A stretch of DNA of 64,000 bases. Source: Ectobius pallidus. Its lineage: Eukaryota > Arthropoda > Insecta > Blattodea > Ectobiidae. The notes beneath the pieces were generated by a model that did no database searches, had not been told where the DNA came from, and was given only the letters and a program-made list of their open reading frames with translations. The position numbers and the translations under genes are program-made. Every line of letters begins with the position of its first letter. Within the stretch, counting starts at the first letter, position 1. The stretch is from positions 86,091,432 to 86,155,431 of the forward strand of contig CAXKWD010000009.1 in the NCBI GenBank assembly GCA_964059195.1, written 5' to 3'. Shown one piece after another: positions 12,501 to 22,697 of the stretch.

Positions 12501-14250
12501 TCCGACAATGGGATTTGAACCCAGGACCTTTGGCTATTCGCGCCAATGCTCTACCAACTGAGCTAAGCCGGAGTTCAATTCACAGCACCAGATGGAACCT
12601 CTCTCCTATGACTGATTGCCCTAATGGTCTACCTCACAGACAGACAAGTTATGTCATATGCAGTACTGTGAGGCACACTAATTAGTGATTTTTGTGACCG
12701 GGCTCCCACTGTTATTGTACAGTTAACATTCAAGATAGATATATAAGCTTTCATGAACCACAGATTATTGTCTCTGTTGGACATTACATGAGAATATTAT
12801 AGGAGAAAAATTCCTCAGACACTGGGATTTGAACCCAGGACCTTTGGCTATTCGCGCCACTAGGAGAGAGGTTCCATCTGGTGCTGTGAATTTAACTCTG
12901 GCTTAGCTCAGTTGGTAGAGCATTTTGTTCTCAACCTATGCTGTTCACATACACACTCAGCTGTTTCTGAAAATATGTTTCTTTTGGACTTAGGGAATCT
13001 CAAAATGTGTAGGATTTGTGTTGATAACATGACATTGAATTCTGACAAGGGGATGGTACGAACCTTCATGTCGAAACCCACCCTCAAATTTTGTACACAT
13101 GTAGGTCATCCTAAAATGGAATAGTACACAAAAAATTAGCTGCCAGTTCGAACTGCAAGTCTATGAAAATCACGTCGCAATATCGCGAAAAAAGCATTGT
13201 CAGAGCGCCTCATCCCGTCTAGCAGGGAAGCGGTCTGTGGCTGAGGTACAAGGTCTTGAGCGAGGCATGCGGGCAGTCGGCGCAACACAACACTGTAGTC
13301 ACAATATACAGCTGCATGCTCACTTTCCCGTGCACTGAACGAATGTGAAACAGAAGTGTCCTGTGTCGATAGAATGGGAAAAGCACAAATTTCGTTTATT
13401 TCGCTAGAAGAACATATTTTTTTTTCACGAAATTAGTTTATGGCAACTGAAAGCACATTAGGATTCAGCACATCTGTAGAGACGCTCATGGTGACTTCCT
13501 TCTACTAACTGTCAGACACACAGATCGCTAATTCTTCATTACGGTCGTTGTTTATACTGCGATAACAAGAAGAAGGAAGCCCGTGTTTGGATAAGCTGCA
13601 GAAAGAGTCACTAAAGCTGTTGCAGTCACAGAACAGAAACTTATTGTTGCAGTAGTCGCTACAAAGATCCAGGATAACCAACTAGAGCGCTTCCAAATTT
13701 CAAGCTTCAATTTAATGGTCTGACAGTTCAAACTGGCAGCTAATTTTTTGTGTACTATTCCATTTTAGGATGACCTACATGTGTACAAAATTTGAGGGTG
13801 GGTTTCGACATGAAGGTTCGTACCATCCCCTTGTGAGGTTGAACAATACTTTCTCTACATATAAGGCAGTACCTATGGTACAGGTAGACGAAGTAACAAT
13901 CCAATCTTCCTGGAAAGAAAGAGTTTAGTACTGTAAAGTGAAATATCATACTCACAGTCAGCAGCAGTAAAGTTGGGAAGCGAATCATAGCTTTTTTCCT
14001 GTTCCATGATGTTTTCCATTACAGATACGTAATACTGAAACGGTGTGACTCTCAGGCCTTTAACCACCACATCAGATAAGTGGTAAGGGTACAACATCAA
14101 GTTTTCTTTACTGTAGGCCAATAAATCCTCATAGTATCGACGCTCATCTTTTCGTATAAGCCTGACAAGGTTGCCTCGGAATCTCAGCTGATTCTTGATG
14201 CTGAAGTTCACAATACATTTTTCATATTCTTTCTGTGAATTGCCTAAACT
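9374..14250 (-). CDS. FAM91A1: FAM91A1 homologue, N-terminal part, five exons
   Basis: Five minus-strand exons (14250-13956, 12038-11857, 11561-11461, 11344-11185, 9522-9374) join in phase with AG/GT borders into about 295 residues matching the N-terminal third of FAM91A1. Recognisable blocks, in order: [106 protein letters not shown]. The family is known to bridge TBC1D23 and the WDR11 complex when endosome-derived vesicles are captured at the trans-Golgi. The first exon (about 25 residues before SLGNSQ) was not found right of 14250, where transposons fill the DNA. Exons after 9374 were not found either; the LTR element fills 1-7023, so the rest presumably lies left of the window. The gene is divergent to Cdc7. 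Confidence 0.93.
9523..10799. other. FAM91A1 intron, part with homopolymer tracts
   Basis: Intron sequence with a near-pure G run at 10290-10317 and an A-rich stretch at 10526-10580. Otherwise nothing recognised. The G run could form a quadruplex and is a likely site of assembly error. Confidence 0.5.
10800..11024 (-). mobile_element. tRNA-derived SINE, decayed
   Basis: Minus strand from 11024: GTCGGCCTGGGTAGCGCAGT carries a box A-like element and about 50 nt later GGGTTCAATCTC a box B-like element, so a tRNA-related pol III head. The body contains GGCATGTAAAAGAAC and a downstream CAGCACACC, motifs I know from a widespread insect SINE type. The left end is diverged and the target duplication is not clear. 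Confidence 0.65.
11185..11344 (-). CDS. FAM91A1: FAM91A1 exon, LEGFVMNRV block
   Basis: Acceptor ATTACAG; G completes the Lys codon; encodes [15 protein letters not shown], then [15 protein letters not shown] and [12 protein letters not shown]; donor GTAAGA in phase 0. Confidence 0.93.
11461..11561 (-). CDS. FAM91A1: FAM91A1 exon
   Basis: Acceptor CTTCCAG; encodes [17 protein letters not shown] through DYTLVHKLY; donor GTGAGT two bases into a Lys codon. Length 101 nt. Confidence 0.9.
11857..12038 (-). CDS. FAM91A1: FAM91A1 exon, LRLLGIG block
   Basis: Acceptor GACAG, then GT completing Cys, then [17 protein letters not shown] and EPWWNVEVG. Ends at EEDIR with donor GTAAGA, phase 0. Confidence 0.93.
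12290..12440. repeat. Possible end of a hAT-like element
   Basis: CAGGTCCGCCCAAACC followed by GCAGGGCCACTAAG resembles ends of hAT-type non-autonomous elements. No partner end was found, so this stays tentative. Confidence 0.25.
12500..12573 (-). repeat. tRNA-like sequence, 74 nt, full cloverleaf, probably SINE or pseudo-tRNA
   Basis: Minus strand 12573-12500 folds as a tRNA: acceptor CTCCGGC pairs with GTCGGAG over 7 pairs (one G-T), the D arm holds TTAGCTCAGTTGGTAGAGCA (perfect box A), anticodon stem TTGGC/GCCAA, box B GGTTCAAATCC. The anticodon loop is GCGAATA, with C instead of the near-invariant U at position 33, and the outer T-stem pair is mismatched. A broken second copy nearby shares the flanks, so I read it as a dispersed repeat rather than a working tRNA gene. 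Confidence 0.6.
12790..12926. repeat. Rearranged second copy of the tRNA-like repeat
   Basis: 12790-12860 repeats the 3' half and downstream flank of the 12500 copy in the same orientation. From 12861 the sequence continues with the 5' flank (GAGAGAGGTTCCATCTGG) and the 5' tRNA half (box A at 12900-12915) in the opposite orientation. The two halves are thus head to head, as from a foldback rearrangement between the copies. Confidence 0.65.
13046..13833. mobile_element. Foldback MITE, 788 bp, TIRs of about 110 bp
   Basis: CAAGGGGATGGTACGAACC at the left is repeated inverted at the right, and the match continues for about 110 bp to the AGCTGCCAGTT region with few differences. Both sides are flanked by TGA, suggesting a 3-bp target duplication (as PIF/Harbinger-type elements make, though those usually take TWA). 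No transposase coding. It lies in the FAM91A1 intron between the exons at 12038 and 13956. Confidence 0.75.
13956..14250 (-). CDS. FAM91A1: FAM91A1 exon, first one found
   Basis: Acceptor TTGCAG lies before AGTTTAGGC (phase 0) and donor GTGAGT follows GAC T, so the exon ends one base into the Cys codon completed by the next exon. It encodes [11 protein letters not shown] through NFTAADC, the most conserved block of the family. Confidence 0.92.
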
Positions 14251-15134
14251 CTGCAATGAAAATGAACATAAAAATGTATTTAATTTAGGGACTTTCTTCA
14301 GAATTTTTAAATTATTTCTTTTTTCACTTTTCCTTTATACACACCACTTGCACTATGCATTTCTCCACACTAATATTAACCACTTAAAATAAAAAAGGAG
14401 TATTCTTGAGATTTTAAATTTTATGAAAATTTAAAATTCCAAGGAAAATAGTGTATGATGACAATGTCTCCTCCCTTAATTTTAAAACCCAAACAAATGC
14501 ATTTCTTGCGTTTTATACAGATAGTTACAAATCTGGCCACAAGAGAGCAGACATCGCTTCTGAAGGCTGCATTCTATGTAGCATGGAGAGGGAATTCCAG
14601 CTGACTTCAAGGTTAGTACAGAATATAAAGGTGGCACATACTCATGTTACGTAATACTGTATAAATCTGTTCATTTAATTAATCATTCTGATGAAGAATC
14701 TGTAATAGAATTTAGGGGATTTGCAAATTAACAATTGAGAGTGACAGTAGAGATTCAGATGGTGGTAGTAATTTGAGTATTAACATAGCTATAGACAGTT
14801 GAAGGAGGAATTATAAGATTTTTAAAAAAAATTTTATTTAAATTTCTATAACTAACTACTGTAGGCTACATTCAACGAACATTTTTCAAAGTGGTTTATT
14901 GAAAACGTTAACTTGCAAAACATTTAGGCCTAATCCAAAGTAGAGTTATTTACAAATTATAATACAAGTATATTCGGGATTTTAATGTAGGCTTAGATGC
15001 GATTCAAAGCACACTTTTCCTGAACTATTCATAAACGTTTTTCAAATTTCCATATAGGTGTCAACCATCTCATTTAATTACCATCCTATATAGAAATTTC
15101 TTTGCAAGACTGAATTTCCCATTAAAAAAAGAGA
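14251..15134. other. Upstream of the first FAM91A1 exon found; nothing named
   Basis: I searched here for the missing FAM91A1 first exon (a short stretch ending at a CAG/GT donor on the minus strand) without success. AT-rich, short ORFs only. Confidence 0.35.
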
Positions 15135-15470
15135 AAAACATGCTACAGATCTGCCAGAAGAAGATGGAGAGGAAGCTGCTAAACATCACATTGAGAGATC
15201 GAATGAGAAATTAAGACATTAGAAAGGCGACATCTATAAAGGATGTGATGGTTATTGCTTCCAGATTAAAATGGATGTGGGCAGGGCATGTCATGAGAAT
15301 GAACCCGGAGAGATGGACACATGCAATGACAGTGTGGGAGCCCAGAACTGGGAAAAGAAGTGTTGGAAGGCAGAAATCATGATGGGAGGACGAGTTTAAG
15401 AGTGTTGTGGGGAACTTGTGGTCTAGGAGTGCCAGAGACAGAAAGAACATGCCTTGCACCAATCGAAAAA
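15135..15470 (+). pseudogene. LINE 3' fragment (RT C-terminus)
   Basis: Plus strand codes for MERKLLNITLRDRMRN, then RLKWMWAGHVMRMNPERW and TGKRSVGRQKS with a stop inside. This is the C-terminal end of an insect non-LTR reverse transcriptase, 5'-truncated and with at least two in-frame stops. Confidence 0.7.
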
Positions 15471-15858
15471 AAAAGGAAAAACTTTCGAAGGCTATCTAGC
15501 TGAGTTTATGTACTGTAAATGGAAAGGGACAGAACAAACATTCGAAGACTTCCTGTCGGATATAGTGTCTGTGTATGATTCTAAGAATTGTGATTAAACG
15601 TAGGAATTCTCCGCATTTCTTTACTGCAAGTTGTAGCTAGGCTACTGTAAAATGGCTCTTTTCAGAGTCAACAAGGGATACAAGGGGAAGTGACGTGCCT
15701 TGTACAACCTCTCCTTCCCAAATCAACCTCTAGAGCAGGGATGGCAAGGAAAGCACTGGAAGTGTGAAGTTACCCTCCCTCTCGTCCCTACTACTGACTT
15801 TCAATCACAGATAGAGATAACTAAACCGGTTCTTTATGGGACTAGTCGCATGGCAGAG

Positions 15859-16574
15859 GGGTCATTCCATATCAAATCAACCAATAAAAATATAATTTTT
15901 AACCTTGAGGTTTTCAAAATGGCTCATATTCAGTGATTGTGTTCTGTTCATCACTATGACCAAAAGTACAAAGTTTTAAATTTTTTCGGCCTTTCGTTTT
16001 GGAGTTATAGGTTTTTGAAAAATTTCATAATGACAGTTTTTAGGAACGTTTTGATATATTAAAAACATGTAACTCAAAAACGGTTGGTCCTAGAAAGCTC
16101 AAATTTGTACCATTCTTTTTAGAATTACAAGGGCTTTAATTTGACATGTAACTTGACTGTATCACATCACTGTATATTTCTTCCAAAAACTCAAAAAGTT
16201 TTTTTTATCAAAAACTTAAAATCGGGATTTTTAATTTTTATAAAAAAAATATATTTTATTCTAAACCTCTTTAGTAAGTTGTGTACAAATTTTCATGATG
16301 GCATTTTTCTGGTTTCATACTAAAATTAATTAGAAATAGAAATAGAAATAGAAATTCTGGTAAATTCATTCATTGTTATTTTATTAAAAATTAATCATAC
16401 TGTTGTAATTAAGCTTACTAATTTACTTTTTTTACATTAGGGCCTATACCCTAAAAGTTTATTTGATAAAAGTTAGGTCTATATAATAGGATGATGATGG
16501 TCCATATGGTAAAATAACAACTGGAACTAACAAGAGTTACTGAATCAGTGACATGTTTCTTTCCTCCTGTTGAA
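15859..16574 (+). repeat. Left TIR of the long-TIR transposon
   Basis: Matches 20562-21278 inverted, through the AGGAGG/CCTCCT block near the inner end. The copies differ by scattered substitutions and a small unit change (GAAATA repeats at the left, a different 25-nt stretch at the right). Confidence 0.8.
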
Positions 16575-17967
16575 ACTTGCAACCCCTCAGTCAGCAGTTC
16601 TTTCTCACTACAGTCATTGTGTCATTTTTATAAATGCCTTTTAGCCTGCCGTATTTAATTATTTTATGATATGAAACGTTAATTATAACTGTTCAATTAA
16701 GAATAAAACTGGCAAAATAACTTTATATATGTCCCTGTAGATTTTTTTTACCTAAACGTTGGTCTTGTGCAAGAATGGAATGTGAATTTGGTATTAGTAA
16801 CTATATGGCATGGAAAGCAAAAGAACTTCTTGAAGAAAAGGGGATACTATTGACTCCTGACCCAAAACCTGGAAAAACTCTACCTCCCGAAACAGCTGTT
16901 TTGGTAAAGGAATTTTATAATAATGATGAAGTGAGTAGGCAAATGTCTGGGGAAAAAAGATTATGTCTCCATGGGTAAGGATATCGAAGGAAAGCCAATC
17001 CATTTAAAAAAAGATTGATTTTTGGAAATTTGCGTGAAATTTACAAACTTTTCAAATCAAATTTCCCTGATTTAAAAATTGGCTTTTCGAAGTTTGCAGA
17101 ACTGAGGCCCAAGAACTGCATTATTGCTGGTGCCACTGGCACTCAATCTGTGTGTGTGTGTGTGTGCGCACTGCACACCAGAATATGAAGCTCATGTTTT
17201 CAGGAGGAAGATTAAATAAACTAACACTGCCTGGATCTGACAGTCCTCTAACGAGTTACAAGGAATGTATGGCTAAAGTTATGTGCAATCCATCATTACA
17301 GGCATGCTTCCTAAATGAATGTGACTATTGTCCCACAATTGAGGACTTTAAGGAAGCTTTAACAGAGTGTTTCAAGGAGGAAATGATTGACAACATTACT
17401 TATAAACAGTGGATTACTGTAGACAGGTGTAATTTCGAAACATTAAAAAAAACCAGTTGATGAGTTCGTCCAAGAATTTTGCAGTCAATTGAGTAATCTT
17501 AAAAAACATGATTTTATTGCAAAACAACAATCATTTTTCTTCTCTGAAACAAAATCCTCATTGGAAGAAAATGAAGCTGTAGTAACTTGTGATTTTGCCG
17601 AAAATTATTCATTTGTTCTACAAGATGAGGCTCAAGGGTTTCATTGGAACAATTCTTTGGCTACTGTGCACTCTTTTGTAATATATTTCAAGGAAAGAAA
17701 TCAAGAAACAGGAAAACAAGAGCTAGTTAACTGGAGCTTTGTATTTATATCAGATTGCCTAGCACACAACACTGTTCTTGTACGATTTGAGGCTTTCCTG
17801 GCGAATCTTATGTAGAAAATCTTCTCGGGTTTGCAGCCAGGTGAGAAGTTTGTTGTGGTCCAACGTTTCCGAGGCTGACGCTGCCTCCATCCTCAGGGAA
17901 TCTGAAGTGTCGAGTTTTGACATGTAGGGGAAATATATACCAACCCGAGTTGGGCGGAGTCGACCAA

Positions 17968-19281
17968 TCAGGGAGCAGCTGTTCTGTTCTCGGTCCTTTT
18001 CCGGGCCAAAATGTTCCTTTTACCTTTCAGGTCCTGAATGCATTTGTTCCAGGCCTGGTTGATAGTGAAACCTTCATCCCTGTTGAAGTTTGTGTCTTCA
18101 AGTCTAATTTCAATTGCCTCTCTGATGATCTGGTCCCAATAGCGTGTTGTCTTGGCAAGTACTGTTGTGTTTTTAAATTCTATCCTGTGGCCCGGTCCAG
18201 AATTAATGGTGTGGTCTGCAACTGCTGATTTGTCCGGGTAGAAGAGTCTAATGCATCTCTCGTGTTCTTTGCAGCGCTGTTCAATTGTGCGCGAAGTCTG
18301 TCCGATGTAGGCTTTACCGCATTCACACGGGATGCGATAAACACCCGGAGTTCTGAGTCCCATGTTGTCTTTCACTGGTCGTAGGAGGTTCTTAATTTTC
18401 GGGGGTGGCATGGACACTGTACGGATCTGGTGTTTCATTAGAATCCTTTCTAGCTTCCTGGACAGGTTTCCAAAGTATGGCAGGTAGGCAGTTCTAGTCT
18501 TTTCTCTTTGGTCGGTGGTTTCCTGAGAACCGGTCCTTTTCAGGGCCAGTCGGATTTCAGCGTCCCGGTACCCATTCTGTTTGAAGGTCTTCTTAAGATG
18601 ATTTATTTCCCCGGGTAGGCTGTCTGTGTCTGAGATGGCGAGAGCTCTGTTGGTAAGTGTATGAAGAACACTCCTGCGTTGGGCTGGGTGGTGGTGACTG
18701 TTGCCGTTAAGGTAGAGATCGGTGTGTGTAGGTTTCCTGTAGACTCTATGTCCTAGAGTTCCATCCGGTTTCCTCTGGATTAAAATGTCCAGCAACGGAA
18801 GACAGCCATCTTTTTCCATTTCCATGGTGAAGGTGATGTTAGGATGTATGCTATTGAGGTGATTCAGGAAGTCCGGTAGTGTTTCATGTCCATGGGGCCA
18901 AATGATGAGCGTATCATCAACGTATCTGTAGAAATGAGCTGGTTGTAAAGGTGCTGTATCCAGAGCCTGGTGTTCAAAGTGTTCCATGTACAGGTTTGCG
19001 ATAGCCGGTGATAGCGGCGACCCCATAGCTACTCCGTCTGTCTGCTCGTAGTAATTGTTCTGATAGAGAAAATAGGTCGAAGTCAATGTATGCCGGAAGA
19101 GCTGGATTATGTCTGGGCTAAAGTGTGGTGTCAGCAGCTGTAGTGAGTCTTCGATTGGCACTCTTGTAAATAAGGAGACCACATCGAAGCTGACGAGTAG
19201 ATCTCCGTCGTTGATTCTGATGTCCTTGATAGTGTTTATGAATTCCATGGAATTCTTGACGTGATGTTGGCAACTGCCCAC
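17968..19281 (-). pseudogene. Penelope RT with GIY-YIG endonuclease, 5'-truncated
   Basis: The open frame reads VSLFTRVPIEDSL (RT domain), GVAMGSPLSPAIANLYME, the catalytic box YRYVDDTLI, and PLLDILIQRKPDGTLGH with the Penelope-typical VYRKPTHTDLYLN. A GIY-YIG nuclease follows with GVYRIPCECGKAYIGQTSR and DHTINSGPGH (GVY and YIG replacing the classical pair). The protein ends QDLKGKRN plus a basic tail. The N-terminal part of RT is absent and the frame begins at a GTG at the truncation, so no native start exists. RT-EN architecture with the nuclease at the C-terminus defines canonical Penelope elements, which use it for target-primed reverse transcription. No internal stop seen after the truncation point. 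Confidence 0.9.
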
Positions 19282-19290
19282 TAGCGGCTT

Positions 19291-19639
19291 TAATAAGACA
19301 ACACGCTATTGGGACCAGATCATCAGAGAGGCAATTGAAATTAGACTTGAAGACACAAACTTCAACAGGGATGAAGGTTTCACTATCAACCAGGAATGGA
19401 ACAAATGCATTCAGGACCTGAAAGGTAAAAGGAACATTTTGGCCCGGAAAAGGACCGAGAACAGAACAGCTGCTCCCTGATTGGTCGACTCCGCCCAACT
19501 CGGGTTGGTATATATTTCCCCTACATGTCAAAACTCGACACTTCAGATTCCCTGAGGATGGAGGCAGCGTCAGCCTCGGAAACGTTGGACCACAACAAAC
19601 TTCTCACCTGGCTGCAAACCCGAGAAGATTTTCAACATA
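19291..19639 (+). repeat. Inverted copy of the Penelope 3' end
   Basis: Near-exact reverse complement of 17782-18155, from GACAACACGCTATTGGGACC to the outer GAGAAGATTTTC. The two ends could pair as a hairpin of about 350 bp. One small difference lies at the GCCTGG/GGAATGG position. Confidence 0.9.
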
Positions 19640-20561
19640 AACACTGTTCTTGTTCATGCTTTCCAGAAAAAATTAATGCTCTATCTAAGAAATTATCTAC
19701 CAAACTTGAAAAAGCTGTACTATTTTTCAGACGGTTCAGCTGCGCAATACAAAAATAGTAAGAATTTTCTGAACCTCTGCTATCACAAAGAGGACTTTGA
19801 TGGACTTGAAGCTGAGTGGCATTTTTATGCTACATCACATGGAAAGGGAGTTTGTGATGGAGTAGGGGGTACAGTCAAAAGGCTTGCCGCCAAAGCCAGC
19901 CTCCAAAATCCATTAGAAAATGAAATTTTAACACCTTTTCAGCTTTTTCAGTGGGGTGTGCAACATTTACCAACAATCACATTTTTCTACAAAACCAATG
20001 AAGAGTATTCTGATGAAGAAAAAGTTCTGAAATCAAGGGTTGAAGAAGCTGTGGCAATCTCGGGGACCCAGAAATTCCATGCCTTCATTCCTCTAGACCT
20101 AAATAGGGTAAAAACCAAAGTATACTCATTTTCTGATGATTCAGAAACACATAGAGTACAGATCAGCCCTGGTGATGAAGACATTCCATTTGAAGATGTT
20201 GTGGGTTTTGTTGCTTGTGCTTATGATAAAGAGTGGTGGTTGGTGCATGATGACTCAAAAGATGATGTTGAAAAGAAAATTCATGTTTCCTTTCTTCATC
20301 AAAAAGGACCATCACTGTCATTCACATATCCTAGGAGAAAAGATACCCTAGCAGTGCCAATGAACTATGTTTTGTGCAAACTAAATCCAACCACAGCAGC
20401 AGGTAGAACCTACCAAGTTCCAGCGAGGGAGATGGCCAAAGTGACACAAGTTTTGGCAAAGAAGAAAAACCACCTCTACTGATTTAGAGTGTAATGAAAA
20501 TTGTTCCATGATTTAAAGTAAGTTTAACTGTCTTTTAATAAAATAAATAAGATATCAATTT

Positions 20562-21278
20562 TCAACAGGAGGAAGAAACATGTCACTGATTCAGTAAGGC
20601 AGTTCCTGTTGTAATTTTACCATATGGACCATCATCATCCTATTATATAGACCTAACTTTTTTCAAACAAACTTTTAGGGTACAGGCCCTAATGTAAAAA
20701 AGTAAATTAGGATTAGAGTAAGTTTAATTACAACAGTATGATTAATTTTTAATAGAATAACAATGAATGAATTTACCAGAATTTCTATATGCCGCAATTC
20801 ATATAAAAATTAATTTTAGTATGAAACCAGAAAAATGCCATCATGAAAATTTGTACACAACTTACTAAAGAGGTTTAGAATAAAATATATTTTTTTCATA
20901 AAAATTAAAAATCCCGATTTTAAGTTTTTGATAAAAAAAAACTTTTTGAGTTTTTGGAAGAAATATACAGTGATGTGATACAGTCAAGTTACATGTCAAA
21001 TTAAAGCCCTTGTAATTCTAAAAAGAATGGTACAAATTTGAGCTTTCTAGGACCAACCGTTTTTGAGTTACATGCTTTTTAATATATCAAAACGTTCCTA
21101 AAAACTGTCATTATGTAATTTTTCAAAAATTTTTATCTAAAAAACTATAAGTCCAAAAAAGGTAAAAATCTAAATTTTGTACCTACTCAGCTAATAGCCT
21201 ACTACCTCATATTAAAAAATCGTAACAATCTGATGACGTGATGTTTGGACCATTGGTTGATTTGGTGTGGAATGACCC
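20562..21278 (-). repeat. Right TIR of the long-TIR transposon
   Basis: Inverted partner of 15859-16574; see that entry. The outer ~400 bp match most closely. Confidence 0.8.
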
Positions 21279-21354
21279 AGATAGAAAGAATAAGGAAGGG
21301 GGCGAATGAGGGGTAGATCATTTCACACATCCAGTGCATTACTTCCCGAGCCTG

Positions 21355-21582
21355 CTCTAGAGTCATGTGGCAGGTCCTGAGTAATGCTAAAGAGGCTCTG
21401 GTGATTTCAATTGCATTCAATACAACTTGTGTTCAACAGAACACAGTGAGCTGCATTACCGTCAGGTGCATAGAAGAAGATAGGGGAAGCGGTCAGGCAA
21501 GTAGCGAGTGGAAGGGGGAAATATGTGCAGTATAAAGTACCGATTCACTAAACAAGCCAACAGTGGGAAACTGTCCCCCAGG
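21355..21582. other. Spacer between two hAT insertions
   Basis: Contains only the two 8-bp target duplications (CTCTAGAG at its left, CCCCCAGG at its right) and unassigned sequence. Confidence 0.5.
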
Positions 21583-22697
21583 CAGAGGTGTACATATTCT
21601 GATTTTAGCTTGCCTGCCCCTTTGAAATTCTGCAACCAGTCACAGCTTTTAACTTGCTTGACTTGAAAGCAAGCCAGATTACAACGATGATAAGAAATGC
21701 TGTCGCTATGAGTCACAAGCTCTTCATAACCTGATGGGTTGCACAGGACCTAAGGAAACTGCAAGGCCTGGCGGAAAGAATTTATGAAACTGGGTATATC
21801 AGTGCACTGGTAAGTCGTGCAGTTACGTAGTTGAACTTCAGATGTGTTTAGAGAATTTTACCCTGAAGGAAGCCGAGGAGAAACTAAAATGTGGACAGTT
21901 TGAATTATCAATGAACAAAGGTAGTACTAGTCCGGCATGGGAAAAATTTTCAAACATTTTCGAGAAAACATCATAAAATCATTAATAACAATAACAAAAA
22001 TCCCTTTAGGCAAGCCTACAAGCTGAGGTAGATTTCGAAGTGCTTTTGTTTTAATTTACTGTCGCTGCGTAGCATTCTTCTTCTTTAGCCTTGGCATGAC
22101 AAACCCGCAATAATAACTGCAAAAAAAAGGAAAGAGAACTTTTTCAAACATTCAAATCTCGCCTTATATGAGAACTATCAAGAAACTAGTTATTGATTTG
22201 TAGAGTACTCATCAAGAGCTTTTCAACGATACCCCACAAGACGTAGTTTCGAAAATTTCGAATTTCCATCCCCATACCCCCACCCCCACTCGTACTCCCA
22301 AAACCCCCGAATCGTTGGTGTCACTGTGAACTCCATAAGGAGTACTCTAATTTATTCAATCAAAGTTTCCCTCTATACTTCATAGGGGCCGAGATATAAA
22401 TGTTTTAAAATTTCAACCCCCTCCCCCGACCACCCTCTTGCGCCAATTTTGCTCATTAACGAACTTGTCTGAACTATTGGGCCTAGAAATAACATAATAA
22501 AATTTGATTCAAATATCTTGAAAATTACGGCCGCTAGCGTGTAAAGATATATATATGTATATATATACATATACAGGGTCTTTATTATAAGTTGAGACCG
22601 GGCGACGGAAGGCTTGAAACCGGGCGACGGAAGGCGCGCGCAGCCGGTCTGACCTTGATGCAACAGCGGCACGTGCAGTTATTGTTAAAGTGTCAAC

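Larger units (their letters stand above)
17782..19639 (-). mobile_element. Penelope-like element with inverted end duplication
   Basis: Insertion of 1858 bp flanked by the 14-bp duplication AACACTGTTCTTGT (17768-17781 and 19640-19653). The minus strand carries a Penelope RT plus GIY-YIG endonuclease ORF. The 5' part of the RT is missing, and an inverted copy of the 3' end (matching 17782-18155) is joined at about 19291. This head-to-head end arrangement is typical of Penelope-like elements. It interrupts the long-TIR transposase gene exactly between V and HAF codons. Confidence 0.9.
16775..20482 (+). pseudogene. Transposase-like gene of the long-TIR element, frameshifted and split
   Basis: Pieces at 16775-17767 and 19654-20482 join across the Penelope insertion (and its 14-bp duplication) into a protein of about 600 residues. 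Recognisable stretches: CDFAENYSFVLQDEAQGFHW, FVFISDCLAHNTV, YFSDGSAAQYKN, WHFYATSHGKGVCDGVGG, GTVKRLAAKASLQ. I know this block order from an uncharacterised family common in arthropod and cnidarian genomes. The Asp residues in CDFAENY and FSDGSAAQYKN, followed by the HGKG...CDG segment, look like an RNase H-fold transposase core; that is inference. Lesions: a frameshift in the A-run near 16955, a GT microsatellite at 17151-17166 that shifts the frame at a VCVC motif, another shift in the A-run near 17450, and the Penelope insertion. The C-terminus (VTQVLAKKKNHLY) looks intact. Confidence 0.75.
15859..21278 (+). mobile_element. DNA transposon with about 716-bp TIRs, superfamily unresolved
   Basis: The ends GGGTCATTCCATATCAAAT and, reversed, GGGTCATTCCACACCAAAT begin inverted repeats running to 16574 and 20562, so TIRs of about 716 bp. 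Between them lies one broken gene (16775-20482). The flanks read CAGA on both sides if one allows slippage in the terminal G run (alternatively AGAG/AGAT), pointing to a 4-bp duplication. The element sits inside the hAT MITE and is itself interrupted by a Penelope element. Without that insertion it is about 3.5 kb. A Sola-like affiliation is possible from the 4-bp duplication, but I cannot confirm it. Confidence 0.8.
15736..21354. mobile_element. Outer hAT MITE, split by later insertions
   Basis: The ends CAGGGATGGCAAGG (left) and CAGGCTCGGGAAGT (right, reversed) share a further inward match (GCACTGGA, GTGTGAA). Both are flanked by the 8-bp duplication CTCTAGAG at 15728-15735 and 21355-21362. 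An 8-bp duplication with CAG termini is diagnostic of hAT. Without the nested DNA the element is only about 200 bp. Confidence 0.8.

Noticed and set aside
12500..12573. Functional tRNA gene
   Set aside because: Cloverleaf and both boxes are present, but C33 and the T-stem mismatch are abnormal, and a rearranged second copy shares its flanks, so a repeat is more likely.
17917..18228. Short ORF beginning MTCRGNIYQPELGG, recurring at 19118-19531 and 45419-45625
   Set aside because: It recurs only because it lies in the duplicated Penelope ends; it overlaps the RT/endonuclease frame antisense and has no domain.
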